Source of the DNA: Thermoanaerobacterales bacterium
Lineage (GTDB): Bacteria; Actinomycetota; Acidimicrobiia; Acidimicrobiales; JACDCH01
Direction: 5' to 3'
Assembly: GCA_017577565.1 (NCBI GenBank)
Contig: PKRH01000049.1
Span: 1 to 23,827 of the forward strand
Length of the DNA stretch: 23,827 nt
Shown here in pieces: positions 14,619-23,827 of the stretch; within the stretch, counting starts at the first letter, position 1, and the number at the start of each line of letters is the position of its first letter. The notes beneath the pieces were generated by a model. That model worked only from the letters and a program-made list of their open reading frames with translations, was not told the DNA's origin and did not search any database. A program made the position numbers and the translations under genes.

Positions 14619-15862
14619 CCGACGTGGCCATCCTCGCCACCGACCCGCTGCTGCGGGGCGACATCGGCCTGCCCGAGGTGCTGATCGTCCTGGTCAAGAC
14701 GCTCATCGCCTTCGGGCTCCTGCTGGTGTCGGTGATCTTCATGATCTGGTTCGAGCGCAAGGTCCTCGGCGACCTGCAGAACCGGGTCGGGCCCAACAAG
14801 GCGGGGCCCTGGGGGCTGCTCCAGACCCTCGCCGACGGCCTGAAGCTGATCATGAAGGAGGACATCATCCCGGCGAAGGCCGACCGCCGGGTGTTCATCC
14901 TGGCCCCGTTCCTGTCGGCCGTGCCCGCCTTCGTCACCTTCTCGGTGGTGCCGGTCGGCGGCGGCTTCGACGGCGAGCGGTTCGGCGCGATCCGCGTCTT
15001 CGACCGGGACACCTACCTCCAGCTCGCCGACCCGCCCGTCGGCGTGCTGCTCGTGCTGGCCATGTCGTCGATCGCCGTCTACGGCGTGATGCTGGCCGGC
15101 TGGTCGTCGGGGTCGAAGTGGCCGCTGCTCGGCGCCGTGCGCGGCTCCGCGCAGATGGTCAGCTACGAGGCCGCCATCGGCCTGTCGGTGGTGGCGGTGG
15201 TCATGCTGTCGGGCTCGCTGTCGACCCACGACATCGTCGTGGCCCAGGCCGGCGACGGCTACGAGCTGTTCGGCGCCATCCCGATCCCGCGCTGGAACCT
15301 GATCGCCACCGGGGTCGTCCCGTTCGTCATCTTCCTGCTCGGCGCCACCGCCGAGCTGAACCGGCCGCCGTTCGACCTCGTCGAGGCCGAGCAGGAGCTG
15401 GTCGGCGGGTTCCACACCGAGTACTCGTCGTTCCGCTTCGCGCTCTTCTACCTGGCCGAGTTCATGAACACGATCACGATGTCGGCGATCATCGTGACGC
15501 TGTTCTTCGGCGGCCCCGCCGGCCCGGCCTGGTTCGGCCCCGGCTGGCTGTCCGGCATCGTCTGGTTCACGCTGAAGCTGCTGGTCTTCCTGTTCGCCTT
15601 CGTCTGGGCCCGGGCCACGGTGCCCCGGTTCCGCTACGACCAGCTGATGGGCATCGGCTGGAAGGTCCTCATCCCGCTCGCCCTGGCCTGGCTCCTGCTC
15701 CTCGGCGCCATCAACATCGGCCGGGACGAGGGCTGGAACATGGCCGCGGTGGTGGCCGTGACGCTCCTCGTGATCGTGGTGGCCTGGGGTGCGCTCACCG
15801 GGGCGATCGACGTCGCCGAGCGCCGCCGGCTCTCCACCGACGACGAAGAGGTGCTGTTCTGA
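14615..15862 (+). CDS. nuoH: NADH-quinone oxidoreductase subunit H
   Basis: The 415-residue membrane subunit (ND1 family) joins the quinone chamber to the proton channels. IWFERKVLGDLQNRVGPNKA (44-63) and AELNRPPFDLVEAEQELVGG (246-265) are the two hallmark cytoplasmic loops, with E47 and E247 among conserved acidic residues. Eight or nine helices are visible, and the protein is longer than E. coli NuoH (about 325), partly through N- and C-terminal extensions; RRLSTDDEEVLF closes it. The frame is open far upstream through nuoG in another register, so the ATG at 14615 is set by the ATGA overlap with the nuoG stop. TGATG overlaps nuoI. Confidence 0.95.
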   Translation: MTDVAILATDPLLRGDIGLPEVLIVLVKTLIAFGLLLVSVIFMIWFERKVLGDLQNRVGPNKAGPWGLLQTLADGLKLIMKEDIIPAKADRRVFILAPFLSAVPAFVTFSVVPVGGGFDGERFGAIRVFDRDTYLQLADPPVGVLLVLAMSSIAVYGVMLAGWSSGSKWPLLGAVRGSAQMVSYEAAIGLSVVAVVMLSGSLSTHDIVVAQAGDGYELFGAIPIPRWNLIATGVVPFVIFLLGATAELNRPPFDLVEAEQELVGGFHTEYSSFRFALFYLAEFMNTITMSAIIVTLFFGGPAGPAWFGPGWLSGIVWFTLKLLVFLFAFVWARATVPRFRYDQLMGIGWKVLIPLALAWLLLLGAINIGRDEGWNMAAVVAVTLLVIVVAWGALTGAIDVAERRRLSTDDEEVLF

Positions 15863-16599
15863 TGGGCTACCTCGACGGCTTCCGCGTCACCTTCAAGAAG
15901 CTCTTCGAGGAGCGGCTGACGCGGGACTACTCCAAGCACAACCCCGACCCCGACGCCAAGGCCCCCACCGCGCTCCGCCGTCACGGCCGGCACGTCCTCA
16001 ACCGCTACGAGGACGGCATGGAGAAGTGCATCGGGTGCGAGCTGTGCGCGGGCGTCTGCCCGGCCCGGTGCATCTACGTGCGGGGCGCCGACAACCCGCC
16101 CGACGACCCGGTCTCGCCGGGCGAGCGCTACGGCTACATCTACGAGATCAACTACCTCCGCTGCATCCACTGCGACATGTGCGTGGAGGCCTGCCCCACC
16201 GAGGCCATCACCGAGACGAAGCTGTTCGAGTTCAGCTTCACCAGCCGCGAGGACGCCATCTACACGAAGGCCGAGCTCGTGGTGGGCGACGACGGCAAGC
16301 CCCGCCAGCTCCCGTGGGAGGACTGGTCGGACATCGACCGGGTCGCGCCGATGACCTCGGCGTGGATGCGGGCCACGGCGCCGTCGGGCGACGCCGACTT
16401 CGTCGGGCGCGTCGCCTGGTCGGGGGAGCTGGGCTTCGGGGTCAAGGAGCCCGAGCGGGGGCAGTCGGCCGAGGAGGGCGAGGTCGACACCGGCGAGGCC
16501 GACGCCATCTTCGCCCACCCCGGCGAGCCGGGTGGCCGGGCCGCCCACGACCCGCCCCCGGGCAGCGAGGGCCACCGCGACGCCGGGGGGAGCGCCTGA
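15862..16599 (+). CDS. nuoI: NADH-quinone oxidoreductase subunit I
   Basis: The 245-residue ferredoxin-like subunit carries clusters N6a and N6b. Ligands are C56-x2-C59-x2-C62-x3-C66-P and C101-x2-C104-x2-C107-x3-C111-P. The amphipathic N-terminal helix and HVLNRYEDGMEKCIGC are typical. The conserved core ends near residue 150; a tail of about 90 residues follows, ending in an acidic, Gly/Pro-rich stretch (EEGEVDTGEADAIFAHPGEP and beyond) with no recognisable domain. Start and stop both overlap their neighbours in TGATG. Confidence 0.95.
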   Translation: MGYLDGFRVTFKKLFEERLTRDYSKHNPDPDAKAPTALRRHGRHVLNRYEDGMEKCIGCELCAGVCPARCIYVRGADNPPDDPVSPGERYGYIYEINYLRCIHCDMCVEACPTEAITETKLFEFSFTSREDAIYTKAELVVGDDGKPRQLPWEDWSDIDRVAPMTSAWMRATAPSGDADFVGRVAWSGELGFGVKEPERGQSAEEGEVDTGEADAIFAHPGEPGGRAAHDPPPGSEGHRDAGGSA

Positions 16600-17285
16600 T
16601 GGTCGAGCTGGTCGTCTTCGCCGTCGCCGCCGCGGCCTGCCTGGTCGGCGCGCTGGGCGTCGTCTTCAGCGAGAACCCGGTGCACGCGGCGCTGTCGCTC
16701 GTCGGCACCCTGTTCGGCATCGCCGTGCTGTTCGTGGCCCAGGAGGCGAACTTCCTGGCCGCCGTGCAGGTCATCGTCTACGCCGGCGCCATCGTCGTCC
16801 TCATCCTGTTCGTGCTCATGCTGCTCGGCGTCGACCGGGTCGAGAACCTGCGGGTCGAGCCGCTCGTCGGGCAGCGGGCCGCCGCGGCCGTCCTGTCGCT
16901 CGGCGTGCTGGCGCTCGTCGTCGGGGCGCTCGCCTCGACCGGCTACGAGGTGACCGGGCCGGTCGGCGAGCTCGACGTCACGGTGGCCGACGTCAACCGG
17001 CTCGGCGAGTCGCTGTTCACCGACTACCTGTTCGCCTTCGAGATCACCTCGGTGCTGCTGGTCATCGCCGTGGTCGGCGCCATCACGCTGGCCCGCCGGC
17101 CCCGGGGCGAGGAGATCGTCGACCCCGGCCAGGCCGAGCGCGAGGCGCAGCTCGCCCGCCGCATGGCCGAGGCCGAGGCCCGGGCCGGCGGCGACGGCGC
17201 CGGCGAGGGCGAGGGTGCCGAGGAGGCCGAGGGCGCCGAGGCCGGGGCGGCCGGCGAGGCCGCCGCCGAGGAGGTCACCCGATGA
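16599..17285 (+). CDS. nuoJ: NADH-quinone oxidoreductase subunit J
   Basis: A 228-residue membrane subunit (ND6 family) with five helices. The third contains VIVYAGAIVVLILFVLML (59-76), the conserved segment that forms the pi-bulge in complex I. The helices end at about 165. A tail of about 60 residues follows: a probable charged helix (DPGQAEREAQLARRMAEAEA, 175-194), then Gly/Ala/Glu low-complexity sequence. The ATG at 16599 overlaps the nuoI stop, and the stop overlaps the nuoK ATG. Confidence 0.94.
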   Translation: MVELVVFAVAAAACLVGALGVVFSENPVHAALSLVGTLFGIAVLFVAQEANFLAAVQVIVYAGAIVVLILFVLMLLGVDRVENLRVEPLVGQRAAAAVLSLGVLALVVGALASTGYEVTGPVGELDVTVADVNRLGESLFTDYLFAFEITSVLLVIAVVGAITLARRPRGEEIVDPGQAEREAQLARRMAEAEARAGGDGAGEGEGAEEAEGAEAGAAGEAAAEEVTR

Positions 17286-17599
17286 TGGTCGCGCTCGAGG
17301 TCACCCCCGCCTGGTACCTGGTGCTGGGCGCGCTGATCTTCTCCATCGGGGCGTACGGCCTGATGGTGCGGCGCAACCCGCTCGTCATGTTCATGTGCGT
17401 CGAGCTGATGCTCAACGCCGTGACGCTCACCTTCGTGACCTTCTCGCGGATGCTGCGGGACACCGGCGGCCAGTCGATCGTCGTGTTCGTGCTGGTCGTC
17501 GCCGCGGCCGAGGTCGTGGTGGGCCTGGCCATCATCGTCGCCCTGCTCCGCAAGCGACCCCACGCCACGGCCGACGACGTGGCGCTGCTCGAGGGCTGA
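17282..17599 (+). CDS. nuoK: NADH-quinone oxidoreductase subunit K
   Basis: A 105-residue three-helix subunit (ND4L family). Conserved glutamates in the proton path are E41 (FMCVELMLNAV) and E77 (VAAAEVVVGLA). Length is normal. Tandem ATG codons at 17282 and 17285 both give plausible starts; the first forms ATGA with the nuoJ stop, the second starts on its last base. It ends 9 nt before nuoL. Confidence 0.95.
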   Translation: MMVALEVTPAWYLVLGALIFSIGAYGLMVRRNPLVMFMCVELMLNAVTLTFVTFSRMLRDTGGQSIVVFVLVVAAAEVVVGLAIIVALLRKRPHATADDVALLEG

Positions 17600-17608
17600 G
17601 AGGCACCC

Positions 17609-19572
<1,964 letters not shown>

Positions 19573-19573
<1 letters not shown>

Positions 19574-21345
19574 TGATCCCGGGTCTGCTCGCCAGCCAGA
19601 ACGCGGGGCACTCGGCCCCCGGCTTCGACGTCCTCACCGCGCTCGTGCTGGTGCCGGCGGTGGGCGCGCTGCTCGTCGTCCTGGTGCCCCGGGCTCGGGC
19701 CGAGCTGCTCCGGGGCGTCGCGGTGCTCGCGGCCGCGGCCACCGGGGCGCTCGCCCTCTGGCTGCTCGCCGCCTTCGAGGTGGGCGAGGCCGGCTACCAG
19801 TTCGAGACCAACCGGGAGTGGATCTCGGACTTCGGCATCGCGTGGCACGTCGGCGTCGACGGCATCTCGCTGTTCCTCGTCGTGCTGACGGCCCTGCTGT
19901 TCCCGATCGCGATCCTCGGCGCCACGCCCGCCCACGACCCGAAGCCGTACTACGCCTGGCTGCTCCTCCTCGAGGCCGGCTGCCTCGGCGTCTTCGTGGC
20001 CCTCGATCTCTTCATGTTCTTCGTCATGTTCGAGATCGTGCTCGTGCCGATGTACTTCCTCATCGGCGGCTGGGGCTACGGCAACCGGGTCTACGCGGCG
20101 CTCAAGTTCTTCCTGTTCACGATGTTCGGCTCGATCTTCATGCTGGTCGGCATCGTGGCCACGGCGTTCCTGCACCGCGACGCCGTCGAGGACGCCAACC
20201 GGGCCGAGCGGCAGGAGATCCTCGCCGAGCTCGAGGGCGAGGAGCCGACGCCCGCCGAGGAGGCGCGCATCGCCGAGCTCGAGGCGGACGTGCCGCTCAC
20301 CTTCGACGTCGTCGAGATCGCCGAGTCCCGCACCATCGTCGACGACTCCGAGAGCGCCAACCCGGTCGACTGGTCGGCGGCCCGGTGGCTGTTCCTCGCC
20401 TTCGCCATCGCCTTCGCGGTGAAGGTGCCGCTGTTCCCGGTCCACACCTGGCTGCCGGACGCCCACACCGAGGCGCCGACGGCCGGGTCGGTCATCCTGG
20501 CCGGCGTCCTGCTGAAGCTCGGCACCTACGGCCTGCTGCGCTTCGGGCTCTACCTGTTCCCCGACGCCGCCAACTTCTTCGCCCCGACGCTCGTCACGCT
20601 CGGCGTGATCGGGATCATCTACGGGGCGATCGTCGCCGCCATGCAGCGCGACCTGAAGCGGCTGGTGGCCTACTCGTCGGTGGCCCACCTGGGCTTCATC
20701 GTGCTCGGCACGTTCGCCATCACCAGCCAGGGCCTGCAGGGCGGGCTGCTGCAGAACATCAACCACGGCCTGTCGACCGGCGCCCTCTTCCTCCTCGTCG
20801 GGATGATCTCCGACCGGCGCCACACCCGGGAGATCGCGGCGCTGCGCGGCCTGCAGAAGGTCGCGCCGGTCTTCGCCGCCGTGTTCACGGTCGTCATGCT
20901 GTCGTCGATCGGCCTGCCGGGGCTGAACGGCTTCGTCGGCGAGTTCCTCGTGCTCGTGGGGTCGTTCCTCACCCGCCGGTGGTGGGCGGTCGTGGCCGCG
21001 GCCGGCGTGATCCTGGCGGCGCTCTACCTGCTGTGGGCCTACCAACGGGTCTTCCACGGCGAGGTCGACGAGGACAACCGGGGCTTCGCCGAGCTCACCT
21101 GGCGCGAGGGGGCGGTGCTGGCGCCGCTCCTGGCGCTCATCGTGTTCCTCGGCGTCTACCCCAAGCCGGTGCTGGAGCGGATGCAGCCGGCCGTCGACCG
21201 GCTGATCGAGCACGTCGAGGGCAACAGCGACTTCGTGTCACCCGAGGTGGGCCGGCGGGGCGAGCAGCCGGCCGATGAGGACGACGCCGGCGGCGCCGAG
21301 GCCGCGGACGCCGGTGCGGACGAGCACGCGGAGGCAGGCAAGTGA
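19573..21345 (+). CDS. nuoM: NADH-quinone oxidoreductase subunit M with a charged loop insertion
   Basis: The 590-residue antiporter-like subunit; E. coli NuoM is about 509. E154 in MFEIVLVPMYFLIGG is the helix-5 glutamate. VKVPLFPVHTWLPDAHTEAP and KRLVAYSSVAHLGF are family signatures. Residues 201-242, between the helix ending ATAFLH and TFDVVEIAES, are a strongly charged Glu/Ala/Arg segment likely to be helical (about 40 extra residues). The C-terminal 45 residues are acidic low-complexity sequence. ATG at 19573 overlaps the nuoL stop, and the stop overlaps nuoN. Confidence 0.95.
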
Positions 21346-22880
21346 TGGCGGTGTTCGGCTCCCTCTCCCAGCCGCTCCCTGCCGACCCCACCCCGGTGGA
21401 GACGCCGAGCGTCGACTGGGCGGCGGCTGCGCCCCTGCTGGTCCTCGTGGGGGGCGCGCTCGTGCTCATGCTGTGGTCGTCGTTCGTGCGGTCGCGCCGG
21501 GCGACCCACCTCTACACGGCCTTCACCTGCCTGGTGGCGGTCGGCGCCATCGGGGCGGTCGTGCCCCTGTGGCGCGAGGTGCAGGACGCGGACCGGGGGC
21601 CGTTCTCCACCTTCGGCGGCGCCGTGGGCGTCGACGGCTTCTCGCTGTTCATGACCGTGGTCATCGCCGTCGCCGTCGCGCTGGCCGCGCTGTTCATCGA
21701 CGACTACCTGCGCCGTGAGCAGCTCGAGAGCGTCGAGCCGTTCGTGCTCGTGCTCCTGTCCGCGGCCGGCGGCGTGATCATGTCGCAGGCCAACGACCTC
21801 ATCGTGCTGTTCCTCGGCCTGGAGATCCTGTCGATCGCGGTCTACGTGCTCGCCGCCTCCCACCGCCGGCGGGTGACCTCCCAGGAGGCGGGGGTCAAGT
21901 ACTTCGTGCTCGGCGCGTTCTCGTCGGCCTTCTTCCTCTACGGCATCGCCCTCGTCTACGGCGGTACCGGCACGACCAACCTGATCGAGATCCTCGAGTA
22001 CTTCAGCACCACCGTCGTCACCGACGACGGCCTCGTGCTCGCGGGCCTGGCGCTCATGCTCGTCGGCCTCGGGTTCAAGGTCGCGGCGGTGCCGTTCCAC
22101 TTCTGGACGCCCGACGTCTACCAGGGCTCGCCGACGCCGATGGTCACCTGGATGGCCTCGGGCGTGAAGGCGGCCGGCTTCGCCGGGCTGATCCGGGTGC
22201 TGGTGCTGGCCTTCGACGCCTACGCGGTCGACTGGCAGCCGATCGTCTTCGCCCTCGCCGTCGCCACGCTGTTCGTCGGCGCGGTGCTGGCCGTCGTCCA
22301 GACCGACGTCAAGCGGATGATGGCCTACAGCTCGATCAACCACGCCGGCTTCGTCCTCGTGGGCGTGCAGGCGGCCACCGACCAGGGCGTCGAGGCGGCG
22401 CTGTTCTACCTGGCCGCCTACACGTTCCTGATCGCCGGCACGTTCGGGGTGATCACGCTCGTCGGCCGCCGGGGCGACGGCCACCACCGGCTGGACGACT
22501 ACCGGGGCCTGGCCCGCACCCAGCCGGGGCTGGCCCTCGTGCTGACGCTGTTCCTGCTCGCCCAGGCCGGCGTGCCGCTGACCTCCGGGTTCTTCGCCAA
22601 GTTCTACGTCATCGTCGCCGCGGTCGACGCCGGGTCGACCGTGCTGGCGGTGGTGGCGATGCTCTCGTCGGTCATCTCCGCCTACCTCTACCTGCGGATC
22701 ACGGTCAGCCTCTACATGAGCGACCCCACGGAGGAGGGGGCGCCGCGCCTGCGGGTGCCGGTCGCGGCCGGCATCGCGCTCGCCCTGTGCGTCGCCGTCA
22801 CGCTGGTGGCGGGGGTGTGGCCGGGGTCGATCGCCGAGACCGCCCGCGACGCCGTCCCGGTCCTGGCCGCCGTGGGCTGA
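21345..22880 (+). CDS. nuoN: NADH-quinone oxidoreductase subunit N
   Basis: The 511-residue antiporter-like subunit (ND2 family), last gene of the operon. E160 in FLGLEILSIAVYVL is the conserved helix-5 glutamate. VKYFVLGAFSSAFFLYG, the KVAAVPFHFWTPDVYQGSPT region and KRMMAYSSINHAGF are typical. The ATG at 21345 is preferred because it makes the TGATG overlap used throughout this operon; GTG at 21342 is one codon upstream and would add a single residue. A strong hairpin follows the stop by 5 nt. Confidence 0.95.
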   Translation: MAVFGSLSQPLPADPTPVETPSVDWAAAAPLLVLVGGALVLMLWSSFVRSRRATHLYTAFTCLVAVGAIGAVVPLWREVQDADRGPFSTFGGAVGVDGFSLFMTVVIAVAVALAALFIDDYLRREQLESVEPFVLVLLSAAGGVIMSQANDLIVLFLGLEILSIAVYVLAASHRRRVTSQEAGVKYFVLGAFSSAFFLYGIALVYGGTGTTNLIEILEYFSTTVVTDDGLVLAGLALMLVGLGFKVAAVPFHFWTPDVYQGSPTPMVTWMASGVKAAGFAGLIRVLVLAFDAYAVDWQPIVFALAVATLFVGAVLAVVQTDVKRMMAYSSINHAGFVLVGVQAATDQGVEAALFYLAAYTFLIAGTFGVITLVGRRGDGHHRLDDYRGLARTQPGLALVLTLFLLAQAGVPLTSGFFAKFYVIVAAVDAGSTVLAVVAMLSSVISAYLYLRITVSLYMSDPTEEGAPRLRVPVAAGIALALCVAVTLVAGVWPGSIAETARDAVPVLAAVG

Positions 22881-22885
22881 GGTGG

Positions 22886-22922
22886 GCGCCGCCGGCCACC
22901 CCCGGACCATGCCCGGCGGCGC
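22886..22922 (+). terminator. Hairpin terminator candidate after nuoN
   Basis: GCGCCGCCGG (22886-22895) pairs perfectly with CCGGCGGCGC (22913-22922) around a 17-nt loop, 5 nt after the nuoN stop. No T-tract follows, as expected for many high-GC actinobacterial terminators. It is the strongest inverted repeat found immediately after the operon. Confidence 0.55.
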
Positions 22923-23037
22923 ACGCCCGGGCCGGGGCGGGGGAGGACGCCGACCGCCGTCGTGTGGTGAAATCCCCCAGGGCGCGCGCCTTCTCCCCCA
23001 GACTGGGCAGCGTCGAGCGACCAGTGGTGCCACCACC
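22923..23037. promoter_or_regulatory. Upstream region of the sigma-like gene with paired TCCCCCAG sites
   Basis: TCCCCCAG occurs at 22973-22980 and 22994-23001, 21 bp apart (two helical turns), and the second copy is part of CCCAG-A-CTGGG (22997-23007). No convincing -35/-10 pair or Shine-Dalgarno is visible. A promoter is expected here because the preceding hairpin should end nuo transcription. Confidence 0.3.
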
Positions 23038-23827
23038 GTGCCGAGGACCAAGCGACTGACCGACGCCACCCTCGTCCGCCGGTCCCAGCAGGGGGACCGG
23101 CGGGCGTTCCGCGCCCTGCTCGGGCGCTACGACTGGCGCCTGCGGGGCCTGGCCTACGCGCTCCTGCTCGACCGGGCCGAGATGGACGTCGCCGTCACGA
23201 CCGGCTACGTGCGGGCCTGGCGCGACGTCGTGCGCATCAAGCCCAAGGACGACGTCGCCACCTGGCTCTACCGGGTGACCTACAACGCCTGCATCGACCG
23301 GCTCCGCCACCTCGAGGCGGCGGCCGCCCGAGCGGCGTCCGAGGGCGAGCCGGCGGCCGGCGGGCCCCGGGAGGAGCTCACCGGCATCGCCGCCGGCCTG
23401 GCGTCGCTGTCGGCTCCCGAGCGGGTGGCGGTCGTGCTGGTCGACCGGGAGGGCTTCTCGCCGTCCTCCGCCGCCCGCATCCTGGGGCAGACCCCCGGCA
23501 CCCTCCAGCGCCTGCTCCAGCGGGCGCGCGACAAGCTGGCCGCCCACGTCGACGAGCAGGGGCTGGCGGCGCCGGCGCCCGCCACGGACGCGGCCGAGGA
23601 GGCGGCGACCGCCGAGGCCGGCGCGGCGGGCGACGCCGGCGGGGAGCCGTCGCCGGCGGCGGAGGCCTCCGCCGGACCGGACGCCGAGGTCGACGCGGCG
23701 GCGTCCGAGGGGTCCGCGGTCGAGCCCGAGGCCGTCGCGCCCGCCCCCGACCCCGGCGCGCCCGCGGGTGGTGCTGCGGTGGCGGACACCGCCGAGCCCG
23801 GCGCGCCCGCGGCGGACGGCGCCGCGG
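23038..23827 (+). CDS. Diverged ECF-type sigma-factor-like protein with a long Ala/Pro/Glu tail (partial at the right edge)
   Basis: From GTG at 23038 the frame stays open to the window end (263 codons, no stop). Residues 8-92 resemble sigma-70 region 2: LVRRSQQGDRRAFRALLGRY, VRAWRDV and TWLYRVTYNACIDRLRH. A short linker follows, then a region-4-like helix-turn-helix (LSAPERVAVVLVDREGF, ARILGQTPGTLQRLLQRAR, about 122-168). The core-binding helix reads EMDVAVTTGYVRAW, where sigma factors usually have an acidic-acidic-x-x-Gln pattern, and the recognition helix lacks the common GTVxSR form, so promoter recognition is uncertain. From about residue 175 the sequence is Ala/Pro/Glu/Asp/Gly low complexity with no membrane helix in view. 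No other in-frame ATG/GTG lies shortly upstream. Regulation of the respiratory operon by it is only a positional guess. Confidence 0.7.
   Translation, partial: MPRTKRLTDATLVRRSQQGDRRAFRALLGRYDWRLRGLAYALLLDRAEMDVAVTTGYVRAWRDVVRIKPKDDVATWLYRVTYNACIDRLRHLEAAAARAASEGEPAAGGPREELTGIAAGLASLSAPERVAVVLVDREGFSPSSAARILGQTPGTLQRLLQRARDKLAAHVDEQGLAAPAPATDAAEEAATAEAGAAGDAGGEPSPAAEASAGPDAEVDAAASEGSAVEPEAVAPAPDPGAPAGGAAVADTAEPGAPAADGAA

Noticed and set aside
11861..15862. A 1333-codon frame that could suggest a fusion ending in NuoH
   Set aside because: The first 918 codons are an out-of-frame reading of nuoG; NuoH homology starts exactly at the ATG overlapping the nuoG stop.
21156..23069. Open frame of about 640 codons antisense to nuoN
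   Set aside because: Same shadow composition; it crosses the nuoN terminator hairpin and two genes without any domain.

Overview
The window is very GC-rich (most third codon positions are G or C). It has the gene density and start-codon habits (many GTG, one TTG) of a high-GC actinobacterium. It carries a complete 14-gene nuo operon next to a geranylgeranyl-reductase-family flavoprotein, a neighbourhood I recall from actinobacteria. The cytochrome bc genes, however, are of the split b6/subunit-IV type and not the fused QcrB of Streptomyces or Mycobacterium. That points to a deep-branching actinobacterial lineage, with Acidimicrobiia as my best guess. This placement is inference, because no rRNA is present.

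Layout. Positions 1-401 (minus) hold the start of a geranylgeranyl/menaquinone-reductase-like flavoprotein that runs off the left edge. Positions 447-1199 (minus) encode a membrane-anchored mono-haem cytochrome c with a TTG start. Positions 1200-1455 are a divergent regulatory region with repeated CGGAC half-sites. From 1456 to 22880 every gene points right, gaps are 0-38 nt, and most junctions overlap. The order is: a small three-helix membrane protein, a 2x[4Fe-4S] ferredoxin, cytochrome b6-like, subunit-IV-like, a b6f-style Rieske protein, a two-helix di-haem cytochrome c, a second unknown membrane protein, then nuoA to nuoN in canonical order. A GC-rich hairpin follows nuoN (22886-22922). 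From 23038 a diverged ECF-sigma-like protein with a long Ala/Pro/Glu tail runs off the right edge.

How it works together. Complex I (nuoA-N) oxidises NADH and reduces (mena)quinone. The b6c-type complex oxidises the quinol and passes electrons through the Rieske centre to c-type haems. The divergently encoded cytochrome c is a plausible next carrier or partner. The left-edge flavoprotein may modify the quinone tail. No terminal oxidase is in view. The bc and nuo genes appear to form one superoperon, which would fix the ratio of the two quinone-linked complexes.

The least ordinary features are: a menaquinol-type bc complex with b6f hallmarks (the conserved haem-c_i cysteine and a b6f-like Rieske box) in an actinobacterium; a ferredoxin and two unknown membrane proteins embedded in its gene cluster; an IPxHLLxRSR motif present three times on the predicted cytoplasmic ends of two different subunits; and lineage-specific insertions in NuoF, NuoG, NuoL and NuoM.
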